Shown here: in pieces, positions 25,313 through 40,038 of the stretch | Layout of the letters: every line of letters starts with the position of its first letter | Position numbering within the stretch: the stretch's first letter is position 1 | Notes under the pieces: model-generated | What the model saw: only the letters and a program-made list of their open reading frames with translations | Told to the model about the DNA's origin: nothing | Databases searched by the model: none | Position numbers and translations under genes: made by a program | NCBI GenBank assembly: GCA_034509495.1 | Contig: CM067512.1 | Location: forward strand, 8,148,468 to 8,212,467 | DNA: 64,000 bases | From: Acestrorhynchus altus | Lineage: Eukaryota > Chordata > Actinopteri > Characiformes > Acestrorhynchidae | Direction: 5' to 3'

Positions 25313-28300
25313 CTACAGGCTGTAGAACTTGAGACTTCTGTCCATTCCTGTGGAAGACAGGAACTGAGCATGCTCCCCAAATGCAACTCCCGTCACCAAA
25401 CCAGTGTGATCTGCAGAAAGAGACAGATGTTACGAAACAAAAACAAAACAAAACAAAAAAAAAAAACGGGGAACACAGAAAAACCTACCATGTAGAACCT
25501 ACCATCTAACGTTACTCAATAACATCAGAACATAACCACAACATTCAAACTAGGACTGGATGATAAATTTTAGTCAAATGTCGTTAAGATATATATGATA
25601 CAATATGTGAAAAGTACAAAATTGACACCCCATGAAATCATGCCTGCACTGTATTTGATTTTCATTTCTTCTTTACACACACTCAGTCGTCTTCAGGCCA
25701 GAGCTCTGTCTAATGCTACTTCATGATGTGTCCCCTAATTAACGTCACAGAAGCACTGAGCATAATATTCACAGGGTAAGGAGACATGCCATGAGCAAGG
25801 ATGAACCAAACTTCATTAGACAGAAGCATATAGTTAATACGGACATCGTGACAGGCAATTTTGAAACCCTACTTTCCTAAGTGCTCAAAAACATGCTTTA
25901 AGCTCTGGGTGAATTGGTTCAACTACTCAGAGGTTTATAAAACAGCATGACGGTCTTTAAATTGAAATGGCTAAATTGCACACATTGTGTTATATTGCAT
26001 ATTCATAAATATTATTTGGATGTCAGATTTCAGTATATTACATTTTAGATGTTTAGATTTTTACACAAGTCAATAATAGATAAGGAGAACCAAATTAAAC
26101 GAATGAAAATGAGATTTAAATTGGGCATTTATTTAATGAAAATATCTGTGAGTGGCAAAAGTATGTGAACCTTTAGGATTAGTAGATAATTTGAAGGGTA
26201 ATTTTCAGTCAATGGAATGACATTCATCAGGGTTGACATCCCTGTTTAAATTTAAAAACAAGTTTGAGAAAAAGTATCGTGGCATTAAATGAGATTCCTT
26301 CTGAGCTCAGAAGAAGAGTTGTTGAAGGTCAACAACCTAGAAAAGGTTACAAAACCATCTCTACAGAGTTTGAACACCACAAATGCAGTCAGAAATATTG
26401 TTCTTTATTACCCTGTCACCAAAGATCACACAAAAAAAGGCATGTAATAGTGGGTCATGCAGCAAGACCATGACCCTTTAGAAATAAGTTTCTACCAAAA
26501 ATATTCATTATAGAAAAATGTAGTTAACGTTTTGGAATGGCCAGGTCTTGAAGCAAGAAGTTGAAGCTATTTCGTACACAATACTGGGCTATAATTAGTG
26601 CTGGACTAATTCACAGTTACTGGTGTTATTGCTGCACAAAGGGGTCACACCAGATACGGAAACATTCACAATTTTGCCATTCAAAGAAATGTAAAACTGT
26701 ATCCTTTTCCTTAGTAAATAAATCTTCAAGACTAATATTTATGTCCCATTTGTTTGATTTGGTCCTCCTCGTTTACTTTTGGAGGTTGTAGATCACATTT
26801 ATGCAAAAATATAAAACATTTTAAAAAGTAATGCTTCAAAAGCTTCATGCATCATTTGAAACATTAGTTAAGAGAAAATAAATGAGCCTTCACACTCACC
26901 AGTAAAGCTGATGACCTCAGACCACTGTTTGCAGATATAAACTCTGATATCAGATCCTCCCACAGCCAGATATGTTCCACTCTGGTCAAACACCAGAGAC
27001 TTGACCTGCAGAATATTTTATACATTTCCATTATATACAGACTGTATATTTCATATATATAGAGTAGATCTCAAAAATATGAATGAGATCCAGTTGATCA
27101 GGAGAGCATTCACAGTGCTTCACTTTTTGCACATTTTATGTTACAGCTTTAATCCAAAATTGAATATTTTTTCCCCTCAAAATTCTATACACAACACCCC
27201 AAAATGACAAAGTGAGAAAGGCTTGTTTGATAAAATTGAAGCACTGAGAATAATTTCCAGATGTTCACAAAAAACAAACAAACAAAAAAACAAAAAAAAC
27301 AAAAAAAAAAAAACAGCACAAGCGTCAAACATAACCTGAAGGTGAAGAAAAACAGGGGGACAGACCTCATAATTATTGTCCAAAGTAATGGTCTTAAAGT
27401 TCTTCAGCTTTCTCAAATCCCACAGCTTCAGAGAGCTGTCCTGAGCACCTACAAGACAAAAAGAGACCGGGTCAACAATGAAAAATACATAATTAAAAAA
27501 AATTCAGCAGCAAGCCACACACTGTTTACCTGTAGCCAGGTAGTATCCGTTCTCAGAAAAGGCAATGGCGGTGACTGGGCCAGAGTGACCAGGGAAATTG
27601 GCCACATTGGTTCTTTCCTTAAGATCCCAGATCTTAATCTGAGAGTCTGCTGTGCCAGTGCCGAAAATCAGCCCATCAGGATGGAACTGAGCACAGGTCA
27701 GAGCTGAAAGAAAAAGAAAGGAACATGTTTTACAAGCAGGTCACTGATAGAAAACAGAAAAGTTTTGGAAGTATAACAAGATCTTTAAAAGTGAGATAGA
27801 TCTACGCACCACATCCTGCAGTTTCATCAGTGACTTTGGTGAGAACACGGCCAGTTTGGATATCAGAAAAGGCCCAGTACTAGACAACAAAAACCAAACC
27901 AAAAAAGGTGACCCTTATTAAACAGAATTCCTGTTTTCATCTAGTAGGAACATGTTGCCGTTTCAACAATCCCATTTGTGGGGGAGAGTGTAGTTTGTTA
28001 CCTGGTCTTCAGAAGAACTGAGCAGATAGTCTCCTGTAGCATGGAGGGACAGGCCAGTAACACCTGCCTCATGAGCTCTAACCACCTGAACACAGTTCCC
28101 CCCAGAGATGGACCAAACACGGATAGTGCTGTCCGGGGATGCCGAAAACACCACTGACTGTAAGAAAATGAAAAAAGTGCAATTAGAAAAAGCTACAGAG
28201 ATCAATGGGAATGTCTCTGATGGTCAGAAAAAGACTTCTTACCTGGGATGGGTGGTAGATGACAGAGGTAACCTTTTTGGTGTGACCCTTAAGAGTGGCC

Positions 28301-31300
28301 ACAATTTGCTCATCTCTGCGATCAAACACCACTACATTCTTATCAGCTCCACCTAAAGAAAGGGATAACCAGTGAGAATTAAATATAGATATATATATGA
28401 ATACAAATGTGGCAGTTAAAGGAGTATTTATATGCAAATAGATTAAAGACAAAGAAGCACTTTCACTGGAATGTATAATTTCAGAATAGTTCCTGTACGT
28501 ATATACAAGTGTCATTACTCAAACGTATTCATACAGGGTGATATGGACAAAAAAGTCCTATCCGCATATATTTTAGATGAATGGTTATATATGGTAAATG
28601 GTGAGTGGAGGGAAGCAGAAAATAGGAGTTGAGGACAGAGGGTGGAACTGAGGCAACAAAAAAGGTTTTCTGCATGATTGAAACCGTTGAAAAAGCTACA
28701 TGATTTCACGTTTGCCCACATCCTGCGGTTTACTTCCCGATATAGATATAAACATTGATATATCACACAGCCCTAAAGCTTGTGTGTGTATATACCTGTG
28801 AGCACTTTGTTGGTGTCTGTGGGGCAGAGATCCAGAGACAGGATTCCGGGGACACTGGCACTGTGAAGACCCTGAAAAGCAGAGAACGAACAAGAATTAG
28901 TCACTTATTTACCTTGATCTGCACAACAGGGCTGTACATTCATTTGCTCTGCTGGACACACACAGACCACAAACAGACTGACTCACAGCATGGGAAGCCA
29001 CTTGGCGATATTTGCTGAGATCTTCAGCTCTAACCAGCTCTTCTGGAACTGTCTTTCCTCTCTGAGAAACAAAGATAGAAGGTGACCTTTCAGACCTAAA
29101 AGTCTGATGGCAGTTGCAACCAAAGCAGCATGTAGCAATACTACACAACGATGTGTGTGCTACCAATTTCAGCATCTTTCTAAACAAAAATTACCTTCTT
29201 TCTCTCTGTGGTCAGGACAGTGGCCTTGTCTTGCAGCTGAAACAAAGACAGGTAAATGTCAATCAACAGTGAATAAAGTACTGCCTTTACTGGTTTAAAA
29301 AAAGTACTTGTTATTTAGCAAAATATTCAACAAATGAGATATCCATGATTTAATACCCATAAAATACTGGTGTCCCCATTGTCAATCATCCTGTTTGTAG
29401 CCTTTTTTTATTTGCTTTTAAATTAATTTATTTAATTTTGTGCTTGATATCCGCAACCTCACAGTTATCAAGAAGTGTTTCTACATTTTAAAACCTATAC
29501 AAATTAAGCATGTACTTTCGGACTAGTTGATGTGTACAGTACGGTGTCATATTACCTCACAATGTAAATATTTTCAGTTTAAAAATGTAAAAATTTATTC
29601 AGTAAGCACCAGAAACAGGTAGGACTGCACTATTGTTTCAGCTTTGCCTTTCTAAATGTGGGCATGGGCAACAACATTTCAGGCAAATTTAATATTTAAT
29701 TTACAGTTGTTCGCTGCTTGATCCAAAAGAAACATTTACAGTCTTCTAATTTTTTCTATTACATACACTATCTACCAAATGCTGTTCGGATCTGCCAAGT
29801 ATAATTTATTTTACTCCAATCTTGGAGACACAAAGTTCACTGTTAATTGTTACTGTAAAATTCTTGTATTTTTTAAATTGCAGCTTTGAAACATTGCTTA
29901 CGTAATTAATGATTTCATATTATCAAATCGTGTATGTTTACAGCTCTGAACTATAACCAAATGCCAAGGATCATAGGGCTCTCTGAGCTCTTATGGTGAA
30001 TGAGATGGCCATTGCTTAGAGATTTGAGTGCCACTGATGAGATAATGGTGCTCAGAGAATGTCAGCCAATCACATTGCAAGGCAAGAACATACTGTATAA
30101 TTTATTGTTATTGTGATAAGTTCTGTCTTTATATTTCTTTCTTAGGGTATCATCAGTACTTAAACTACATTTCATTACAAAGAAATAATTTGTTATAAAT
30201 TACGTAATTTAATATTCAAGTCAATTGATAAAATGTCACCTGTACCACACTAATGTGATTTGATTTTTGTAATATCAACCTCCACTACTAGAGGTAAACC
30301 TTAAACACCTTGTACACAGAAAAACAAATGTTATGAGTATTTTACCTTCTGGATGATCTCTGGAGTCATTCCCACTTGTTCACTGACCTCCATGGGCTCA
30401 CCACCTGCCCCCTGATGAACAACAAATTTTAACCACTTGTCAAATGAAATAAAAGTATCATAACTGCAAAAAAAAAAACTACAACAGGACGGTGTATTCA
30501 AAATAAACAGCACAAACAAATCACTGACCACGGCTGCTGGCTGAGAGGCAGGAGCTGCCTGAGGAGCAACCAATCCAGCTTGGGGTTTAAGTGTGGCCAA
30601 GGCTGTAAAGGCAAAGAGTGCAATCATTTAAAACAAAGTGATTTATTTTGTTATATACAATATATGGCTTTCACAGAGTGCAAAGAAACCCTCAAACTTA
30701 ACATGTGTCCATCTGTTTGTACTGTAGGCCAGTGATAGCAACACCAGAAGTGAGTGAGCGAGAACCCATTTAAAGGGAAAGGAATGTAGTGCTCACCCTC
30801 TCTGGCAGCAGTGACCTCTTTAGTGAGACGAGCAATCACCCTGCAAGCTGCATCATGCTGGTACAGGGAGTGAGACAGCTCCTGGCGTGTAGTCTGCAAC
30901 TGCTGGCGCAATGTGAAACTGTGCAACATCACTGCATCCTACGAGAGACAGAATGTTAGTTTTAGTGTAACAGCAATACAGTTCAGAGATATTCAGAAAC
31001 AATGAGAAAACTCACTCACCCACTCATCTTGGAGAGATTTCAGAATAGCAGGGATGCTGGTAGCAGAAGGTGGCTTAGGCCGAATAGGATGGGAGACTAT
31101 AAAAAATGGACCAAACAAATCTGAGGTCATGGCAAATCTGGACTCTTCACTTATGTGCACAGGTGCTGAAATCCTATGAGTTATTTCCATCTATCTATGA
31201 TCTATAACTTATTCCTGAGATGCCCTTACCTTTAATGTCGATGAGCTGCTCCTCAGACAGAGGCTGGCCATTGATGGGGTCAGCTCCATTCTCAGCAATG

Positions 31301-32613
31301 TATTTCTCAATGAGGCGGCGTTCAAACACTTGATTGGAGACTGGAGAGACACATGGGTGCTCTGGTACTTCATTTGAAACTGGACAAAGGAAAACAAAGG
31401 AGAAAGTACAGATCAGAAAAAAATAAGGCGCAATTTATCCAGCAAAGAACAATTTGTTAAACCGAGGGAACAGATAACATCTTTAAATATTATCAGCTTC
31501 AGTGGCAGAGAAGAGGATTATGAGCAAACCACTGGACATTATGGACGATGCCACCCTCAGCACAGTCATCAGCCACCAGAGGATGGCCACGGCTCCGTCC
31601 CAAGTGCAGGACCAATAGACTTACAAACTCTTTTGTTCCGCACGCCATCAGACTGTACAGCTCCTCTCTGGGGAGGAGACAACCACCACAACACAACCAG
31701 ACTAATAACACGCAATAAAGTGCAATTTCCCTCCTACTGAACTTTCATACACTCTCCACATTACACATTGTATTTTCTATATTCTTTTAGTGTTATAATC
31801 TTCCCTGGCTGTACTGTACTGATGCTGCTGGAACCTTAATTTCCCTGAGGGAGCCCCCCAAAGGGATCAATAAACTTCTTTCTCTCTATCTATGAATGTC
31901 TATCTGTCTACAAACCCAATTAAACTGACTTCTATTTGTCTGGTAAAGAAACAGGCAGTTGGTTCTTTAAGCAGATCATGACAGTCTGGAAAACAATGAT
32001 CCCCACAGTAATAACCTCTCGCTCTCTTCTATTCTTTCTTCTCTGTCTATTCTCTCCTCCTTCTCTTTATTCTCTCCATTATCTACTCCCTCTCTTTATT
32101 CTCTATCTAATCTCTCTTCTCTCCTCCTTCTCTTTATTCTCTCCTCCCCCCTCTCTCTTTCCTGTATTGCATGCAGTTGGTTCTTCAGGTTTCAGTCAGC
32201 AGAACTCAGCAGTGTTATTAACACAGTCAGTCCAGATGTTTAGTGCCTGAAGAGAACAGCTGTCTAAACAGCATCTACACTGCATTATCCACAGGGCCAG
32301 GTCTGGCCAAAAGAATAGGACCCCCTGAGGTAAACACAGGTATAATGGGAGGTGTGGGCTACAGGGCCTACTGAACCGAATTCCATGCAACCAAACCCTC
32401 ACAGCAATGCTGCCCGGACCGCCGGGTGGCTTCAGCGGCAGTTATTCTGAAGAGGTGATCACAATCTGTGTTAGCTTAGCTACACGAGCCTGATAACTGA
32501 ACCAGCCATGCTGTTAGCCGGCAGGCTAACCAGAGTGTGTGTGTGTGCGTGCGTGAGCGCGCGCGCGAGCGGTCAAGACAAATACTTCACTTACTCGCAC
32601 AAACCAGAGACAT
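25313..32613 (-). CDS. prpf19: PRPF19, Prp19 U-box E3 ligase / spliceosome NTC core (spliced, complete)
   Basis: Sixteen exons in transcript order: 32613-32595, 31379-31230, 31096-31020, 30938-30797, 30602-30529, 30411-30346, 29236-29195, 29061-28987, 28871-28796, 28352-28243, 28157-28002, 27879-27810, 27703-27530, 27448-27366, 27005-26900, 25410-25313; 505 residues (human 504). It starts MSLVCAISNEVPEHPC, the U-box (about 1-70) that recruits E2 enzymes. A coiled-coil tetramerisation region follows (about 80-140), then a linker, then a seven-bladed WD40 propeller (about 216-505) with blades such as TGGADKNVVVFDRR, SASPDSTIRVWS and TGAQDSSLKLWDLR, ending SLKFYSL. It is the scaffold of the NineTeen Complex, activates the spliceosome through non-degradative ubiquitination, and also acts in DNA damage signalling. 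Exon 1 contributes only 19 coding bases. Almost all residues look conserved. Confidence 0.97.
26120..26850 (+). mobile_element. Tc1/mariner relic in prpf19 intron 15
   Basis: The left part contains GTGGCAAAAGTATGTGAACC, a characteristic outer segment of one fish Tc1 family. A helix-turn-helix remnant (LRRRVVEGQQPRKGYKTIS) is read on the plus strand near 26300. The right part has TTTATGCAAAAATATAAAAC. The catalytic domain is largely missing. Confidence 0.65.
27075..27250. mobile_element. Tc1 terminal fragment in prpf19 intron 14
   Basis: CACAGTGCTTCACTTTTTGC followed by a CCTCAAAATTCTATACACAA-like and CACCCCAAAATGACAAAGTG-like segment. It matches the outer sequence of the same salmonid-type Tc1 family seen near 4600-4670. 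Only the end is present, followed by an A-rich tract (27265-27313). Confidence 0.65.
31380..32594. other. prpf19 intron 1 with LINE 3' end and polypyrimidine tract
   Basis: Holds the LINE 3' fragment (31498-31885) and a CTCT/TTAT-rich polypyrimidine stretch (about 32020-32160). A GT/GC alternating tract lies near 32538-32572, just before exon 1. No coding exon seen. Confidence 0.6.
31498..31885 (+). mobile_element. LINE 3'-end fragment
   Basis: On the plus strand it encodes a decayed copy of the reverse-transcriptase C-terminal tail also seen at 33530. It ends with GGAACCTTAATTTCCCTGAG, GGGATCAATAAA and a short TCTATC-type tail. It is heavily 5'-truncated, as LINE copies usually are. Confidence 0.7.
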
Positions 32614-32879
32614 GGTGGCTCCCGCTGCAGGTCAAGCTCGAGTCGCTGAGTGTAAGCTGGTCCTAATCTAATGGAAGATCATCACCTGCCTGCTGCCGCA
32701 CGCGCCGAGACTCACTGCCGCTCAAAACGCAGCGCGGGGCACTGTGGGATAGCAGGTCCTCCACCGACAAACCGACAGGGGGTGCGTCTCAGGGCGAGGA
32801 GCCGGATTCGGCACAACACTCCTACAAACCCGAGCAGAAAACAGACTGAGATCAGAGTTTAATAACAAAACATACAAAT

Positions 32880-33060
32880 ACAACATCACACAGCTATGTT
32901 TTTAAAATCAGAGATTAAAAACAGTTTAAAATCAGTGTTTAAGATCAGAGATTAAAATCAGTTTAAAATCAGTGTTTAAGATCAGAGATTAAAATCAGTT
33001 TAAGATCAGAGTTTAAGATCAGTTTAAGATCAGAGTCTAAGATCAGTTTAAGCAGATCAA
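32880..33060. repeat. short tandem repeat of TTTAAGATCAG-type units
   Basis: Units of 11-14 bases alternate between AGATCAGAGTTTA, AAATCAGTTTA and AGATCAGTTTA, with about a dozen copies and point differences between units. Confidence 0.8.
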
Positions 33061-33529
33061 AAGGATTCCCCTTCACTCCCAGTCAACCAAACAAAACCAA
33101 TCAAAAGGAATCCTCTCCACCCCGATTGACCATAGAAAACCGATCAATACTCCTGTTCCACAGGATGTTGGGGAATATTTACCCACAATCAGTACACATG
33201 GGACTAATATAACCTAATATTTCCAGCTTGTTTTACAGGATTTTTATTGATGGTGGAATGTACAGTTGGTAACAATGATTGGCAAAATTACATATAACCC
33301 ACTACAAATGACCCCCCCCCCCCCCACCACCACCACCACTTAAACTAATGCACCTTAAATAGGGCCATAGTATAAAAATGAAATAGAATGTGCTACAACC
33401 TTTTTATTAAACTAAAATAGGTATGGAATTGTGTGGCTCTTTATCTGCCATTAGAGCAAAGGGAAAGGGGAAAAGCAGTACCTTTCCCACACATTTAATA
33501 CAATAATACCAGCTGGACTCTTTGGTGTT

Positions 33530-34085
33530 GGTGGCAGAGAAGAGGACTCTGAAAAAACTGCTGGACATTATGGACAATGCCAGTCATCCTCTACACACTG
33601 TCATCAGCCACCAGAGGAGCCTGTTCAGCGAGAGACTGCTCCTTCCCAAGTGCAGGACCAATAGACTTAAAAACTCTTTTGTCCAGCACGCCATCAGACT
33701 GTACAACTCCTCTCTGGGAGGGAGGAGGGGTAACAGGAGGATTAAGGATGGGAATGAGTAGGATCTGAACCAACTGAACCAACAGCTAACAGAAACCTGC
33801 AACCACCACAACACACTGGACTCTTGTGCAATAAAGTGCAATAATAATGTGCAATACGCCCTCCTAAAGGACTTTTTTTTTCTCATGCACTATTATCTAT
33901 ATTTTATATTGTAATATAGTCTGTATAATATATATTCTATATATTTATATAGTGCTGCTTCCTTATACTAAATTATTTTTTTTTTTCTGCCTATCTTCTG
34001 CTTACTGTACTTATGCTGCTACTGGAACCTTAATTTCCATGAAGGAACCCTCCCAAGGGATCAATAAAAGTTCTATTCTATTCTA
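33530..34085 (+). mobile_element. LINE 3'-end fragment (longer copy)
   Basis: The plus-strand frame at 33540-33715 reads as a LINE ORF2 C-terminus (LPKCRTNRLKNSF, then IRLYNSSL). It is followed by a 3' UTR that ends GGAACCTTAATTTCCATGAA, AGGGATCAATAAA and a TTCTA repeat tail. The 5' part is missing. The family name cannot be assigned here. Confidence 0.75.
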
Positions 34086-34849
34086 TATGCAATATTAATT
34101 GTACTCAGTGTTTTAAAACTTTACTGTCAGTCCAACCATCCGTAAAAGCGAGCTTCAAAGCTTTTGTTGGATTCAAGTTCTCTTTATTTACAGACACCAC
34201 GAGCTTATTCTAGACCTGGTTAATTGTGGATATTTTTTTGCACAGACTTAGAACAACTAATTCAGAGAGAGCCACAATTAATGTAAAACAAATCTGATGC
34301 CCATTTTTGCTGTATACAATAAAATGTTTGTCTTGTGCAGCAAGCAAAATAAAACAACAGTTTAGAAAAAGTCTTATTTATAATATCATTATTCTAAAGG
34401 AAGAACTAATTCTGGGACATGGTGGTTTATATAATTGATTAATGAGGTTAAAATACTTGCAGCGTCATGTGTTGCAGAAATGTCAGTGATATAAGACAAA
34501 TTTTCAACATAAATAATTTCCTACATACAACTATAAAACCCAACAGGCAGTAAACCTTATTTTACAAAAGCTGAAATACCTATTTTGTTCAGTAGAGTTC
34601 TCATTGTTTTGCACTTTAATTTCAAAAACCATCTGTGCACATGATTGGAATAAACTAAAAATCACCTTTCTGACATACAATTTACAAACAGAACATGGGT
34701 AAGTATGTATAACCACACAATCTGAAAATGAAGACAAATAATTACAGGCCCGTTAATAAAATATGTTTATTAATCTTTTAAACAAATTCAACATTATGAT
34801 TTGTTTTTCCCTCCAAGGAAAAGCAACGTGCAATTAGAGACATCCACAT

Positions 34850-37800
34850 TCACTGTAAAGGCTGTTTCAGATCGAAGAGTCCAGTTCCCCCTTTCACAAC
34901 CTTTCCCACAACCAAGCAAGCCGAGGGCGAGTTCAACTTATCATAGGAACCTGTACAGCAAAACAACACAATAATCATTTTATACTCATATTTCTGGCAA
35001 TGTTCTGCACACCAATAATTCTAATCCACAACAAGTTCTAAATAATAATTGAAAGTTCCTGACAAACATTCTTACCCAACATGGTAGCTTCTTTCAAGAA
35101 CTTAAAGCTGGTCTCAAATGTCATTTGTTGTAGTGGCGAACTGTTGGAATGCATGCCTATCCGGTTGAGAGGTTTGTAGACCCCTTCAAAACACATGTAA
35201 TCAGCCACTAGAGAGAGATGTCTTGGATCGACCTCAATACCTGCATAGAGGGGAAAGAGCAATGAACTGGGGTGTCAGTTAATGGCCCAAGTCAACTGAA
35301 TAAAGGCCTCTGTATTTGAATTTACCATAGACAGCAAACACATCTTTGATCTCCTTCTCAATGACCCTCAGAGCCACTTCAATGCCGTACGTTTTGGCCA
35401 TGGCATGGACCTCATTTGAATATAAACGATTCAAGTCAAGAATCTGAAAGATACAGAAAACAAAGTCAAGTTCAACAAAGCAAAAAGAAAAAGATGGCAA
35501 AATCCTGCACCTAACAATTAGGGTTATACACAGCCCAGCCCACTCCCAAAAACAGGCAACTGTCTCCATTTAAAGTTACTGAGGCTGTTTATGAGCTGAT
35601 CAGCAACAGGTTCCTGTTACAACCAGTTTTTTAAAGATTCTACAAACAAGCCCCTACACCAAACCACTCAAGTTACTGTGGCAGTTTATGATCCAATCAG
35701 CAACCTTTCCTTAATAAACAATGATTACACTATTCATTGCTTATTAAAAATAATCAATAAATTAAGACATTTTCTATCAAGGTTTTGCATCTGGGATACA
35801 GGGAACTATGAGGGCTCTATAACAGAAGTCTTTCACTCAAAGGGTCAGTGACTTGTACAGCAAGCAACTGTACTACCTCAACTCACTATAATTAGTATAA
35901 TTAGAATATAATGGTTTCAAATTCATATTTCACATACCTTCCTCAAACAGGACGACAAACCAAACATATCATGAAGAGAGTTTTACCTGAAATCAAGGCT
36001 AAACATTGCAATAACACGGTGAACTCACATGTTCATGTCTGAACATCTCCGGCATGTTGATGCCCTCTGTTTTCAGGACCAGCTCTTTGGAGCCATCTTT
36101 GGTGGTTACTTCATTCAGTAAGCAACGTGTGATGCCTTTAGTTTCCATGATAACTGCATTATGGGCTTGTTCTGCCACAAGTGATGTGAAGTCAAAGTGC
36201 ACTTTGCTAACCGGTAGAGCCAGAGTGACCTGTAGAGGCAAAATATCACTAGTTATGTTTTGCTCTGTGGGCAGTTTACATCAAAAGTGGACAACTGTGC
36301 CAAAATATATGTGGTATTGATCAGTTGATGGAATGTTACTGATGCAGCCTACTGAAATGAGTAGTGCACTAAGGTTTGGCCAAACAGCCAAAAGCACGGG
36401 TTTCTCAAACTTTTACATTTTATAACTAGAAAGCACAACGGCCCCCAAAAAAACAATAGTTATGTAAATGTGTTTTTTATTTTAAATGGCATTACCAGCC
36501 CAGTACAAACTAACATCTCCCCCTGGGCATGATGAGCTGAGGGACCATTACAGATTTCTTAATGGCCCATTGGTGGTCCATGCCCCATTGGTTGAGAAAC
36601 CCTGGCCTCAAAAACAGTTAGAGGTTAAGATCTGTCTGTTTTATTCCACTTACAGTTAATTGCTTAGATTCTGATGAAATGAAAATGTATCACCTGGAAA
36701 TAGTCAACCTCTAAATTTATAAACATCCTGATTCAGTCTATTGATAAACTTACAAAAACAATAACGTGTAAGTACCTCACACCACAGGCCATTTTTATGG
36801 TCATATTTGTAGCCTTCAATGCTGTCACTGATCTCTAGTACTCTTGTAATCCTCATTGAGTCTTGTGTATCACCAGCTTGCTCCTGACTGCTTGAAGACT
36901 CTGGGATGGAAGGTGAAATCCTGTTGGGCCTGTCTTCATATTGTTGCTCAGATTCTTCCATCACCTCCTCTTGTTCTTCATTGTCACTTTCCTCACCCTC
37001 CTCGCTCTCATAGTCAACCTGGAAGACAGATCAATTGCCTTAACCATGGCTAACATCCTACTTTCTAACTTCGGTTACTGACGGTTCAGCAAGTCTTAGT
37101 GGTGTTGCTGAACTTTGATATGATGTTCATTTAGAAAGAGCATCACAAATGTAAGCATCTTTTTAAGCACTGGCACTTTCAGGGATTAACCACAACATTA
37201 GCACCACTAGTCTAACATAGTGTAGGTCCTACCTGTGCCACCTTAACTGATGTGTGGCATGTACTCTATACGACCTCTGAAAGTGTCCTGTGATACTGGT
37301 CACTAAAATGTTTGATTAAAGTAAACTCTACATGTCTATACAACCATTTGGTTGTATTTATTCTGATAAATTACAGTTGAGAAATGAGTGGCAAGTGGTG
37401 AAAATCTAATTCTGCAGCATCATTACTTTAAATTGGTGATGAAATTACATAGCAGTAGGCAGTGACCTTTCAAAATTTAGGAAGCAGAGAAGCCTCTGAC
37501 TGGCTTCTACTCTGGTGGTTCCTCACTAAGCCCCACCTCCATGTACACTTTCTGGATTCCATTTGCATTTTGCATCATGCTTAGTGGGTAGTGGATCCAC
37601 TAATATTAGGGCCAGATACTAGGTGTAGTCTTCGTGGATGAGGCCAGAGAGTCCTGACCAGTCATAACCCTTTAACCAGCAATTGTCCTTCTTTGGAGAA
37701 CATTTGGAAGGTACTAACCACTGAATAATGGCAACTGCTCTCAAGATTTGCCTGCCATTTTGCAGACCCAGTTGTCTAGACATCACCATTTCATCCTTGT

Positions 37801-39962
37801 CAGAGAGTCTCAGATTATATGCTTGCCCATTATTCTACTTTTAACACATCAACTTCAAGAACGGACTTCTTGCTGCCTAATGGTTTCCCACACCTTGTCA
37901 GGTTCCACTGGAACCAAATAATGAATGGTATCAATTTCCCCTCCCAGTGGTATTAATGTTATGGCTGATCAGAGTATAAAGATGAAAAAGTAAAGGTGAT
38001 CATTGATACAAAATATACAAACATTACATCACTGGAGACATTGAGCAAAATTCCTTATATTTACCTCCTCCTCTTGCTTCTCTTTCCTCTTTGCATCAGT
38101 GGCATCTGCATCCCCTTCATTTGCTTCATCATCCACCACTCTCTGCTCCTCTGCATCCCCATCATCCTGCAAACACCCAATGCATGCTTAGATAGTCTTG
38201 GTGACACAAATAATGAGACATTTTTATTTAAGGCACTTCTGCTAATTTATTCCCCACTTCAAGGATCTCCTGGCTTCAAACCAAGTCAAATCATTTGAAA
38301 ACATACCACCGTAGCAGCTGCAGAGTCTCCAACATCCCTATCACTGTCATTTGTTGTGGCCTTGCGTGTGTCCACTGCATTAATTGAGGCCAGCTTGGCA
38401 CTCAGTTTTTTGATTGCTTCAAGAAGCAAACGGAAAAACCTGGACAAAATCAATGAAGAATTGGTGAGGCAGGTTAAACATTGAAAGTGAAACTATTAAG
38501 GTAATATTAGCTAAGATTAGGACTTTACAACAGAGCATCACAGTAATTGTTTGTATTAGTGATTTCACAAAGGTATAAAAATAATAAACAAGCTCACCTT
38601 TGTTCCATGAAAGAAAGGATCCGCTGAGGTGACAATAACTTGTCCTGCTGGTAACGCTCCGGAGGCAAGAAGTGGAACGTGATGGTGAAAACCCGTTTCT
38701 TCAGGCTTATTCTGCTCTCCATACGAAGTGTCTCCACCACATCTACCTTGTGCAAAACCTACAAAAGTTCCTCCACTTTTAGATTGTTTGTAGAAGTGTT
38801 AACATACATGCTTAGAAAGTCAAAGCTACGTTATTGATATAAATAGTGCTTTTTGGTCCTCGCAGGCATTCTCTTATTCTGGCCTATGTTAACAATTCTG
38901 AATGAAATGATCTTTCAATGTACATACCTCTGCCAAGCACACACGTGTGAGCTTTTTTCGTAGAGTCTTAACTCGTTTCAATGCTTTTTTGCTGTGTATA
39001 ACAGGAATGCTCATCATGGGAGTCTTGATGTTGGAGCTGGCAATCATCAAAATTTCACGCAACCTAAAACAGGATTGATTGATACCAAATGTATTATTAT
39101 TATCAGGCCACCACCTTTTCCTGGGATGTGGCTGATTTCCAAAAAGGCTGACGATGCAGATGTGCAGATGTCCTTAATAACCCGAGCCACATCAGTCTCT
39201 GATAACATCACACCTTGTATTTAATCATGAACAGAAAAATGTAGTCAAAATCTGCTGAAAGTGACCACAAACCTAGGAATTCCCAGGGTGACGTTCATCT
39301 CTCCCCTGCCAGCAAAGTGGAAAGTGTTGAGAGTCATCTGTGTGGAGGGCTCCCCGATGCTCTGTGCAGCCAGAAGCCCCACGGCCTCTCCAGGGTCACA
39401 TAATGCCCTCTGCCACTTTAGCTGCAAGAGATGCTTCAACCTGCCCACATACATAGAATGTGAGATAATGAGTAATATAAGTCACAAAATTTCTGTCTGT
39501 TCAAAAATCTTTATTGAGGAAAATGAGAAGCTTGTGGGAAGTAGAGCAAAAGAGATGGCTACATGATATGGATCTTGATAACATGAATCAGAAAATGTAT
39601 AAGAAATCTGCAGAGCCATTTGTGTAGGCATGAATGGAGACTTTTGAACACCGTGAGATGAGAAAGACTCTTGGTACACCCAGTGAAAAGCTCAGTTCCT
39701 CACCTTTCACAGTAAAGTGTTCCAGAAGAAGTATCAAATTCTTGTTTGATATTGAACTGGCTGAGGTAGGTGTCAATGATGGAGCTGAATGTCTCAGACA
39801 CAGAACCAAAACAAATGTCAGGTCGGAAAATAGCTAGAGAGGGATCCGGGCAGCGAGATGTCTTCTTCAGATACTTCACTCGGCTGGTACCTTCCATTGT
39901 TTTCCATTTCTCCATCAACTGTGACAAATTCAAAATAACTGTTGTAACCTTGTGTAGGTATA

Positions 39963-40038
<76 letters not shown>

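Larger units (their letters stand above)
32614..34849. other. prpf19 promoter side and spacer to polr1a 3' end
   Basis: 32614-32830 is CpG-richer and is the likely prpf19 promoter. 32880-33060 is a short-period tandem repeat of TTTAAGATCAG/TTAAAATCAG units. 33309-33342 is a C-run followed by CAC triplets. 33530-34085 is a LINE 3' end. On the minus strand AATAAA at 34766-34771 is the probable polr1a poly(A) signal, about 80 bases past its stop. No gene seen. Confidence 0.6.
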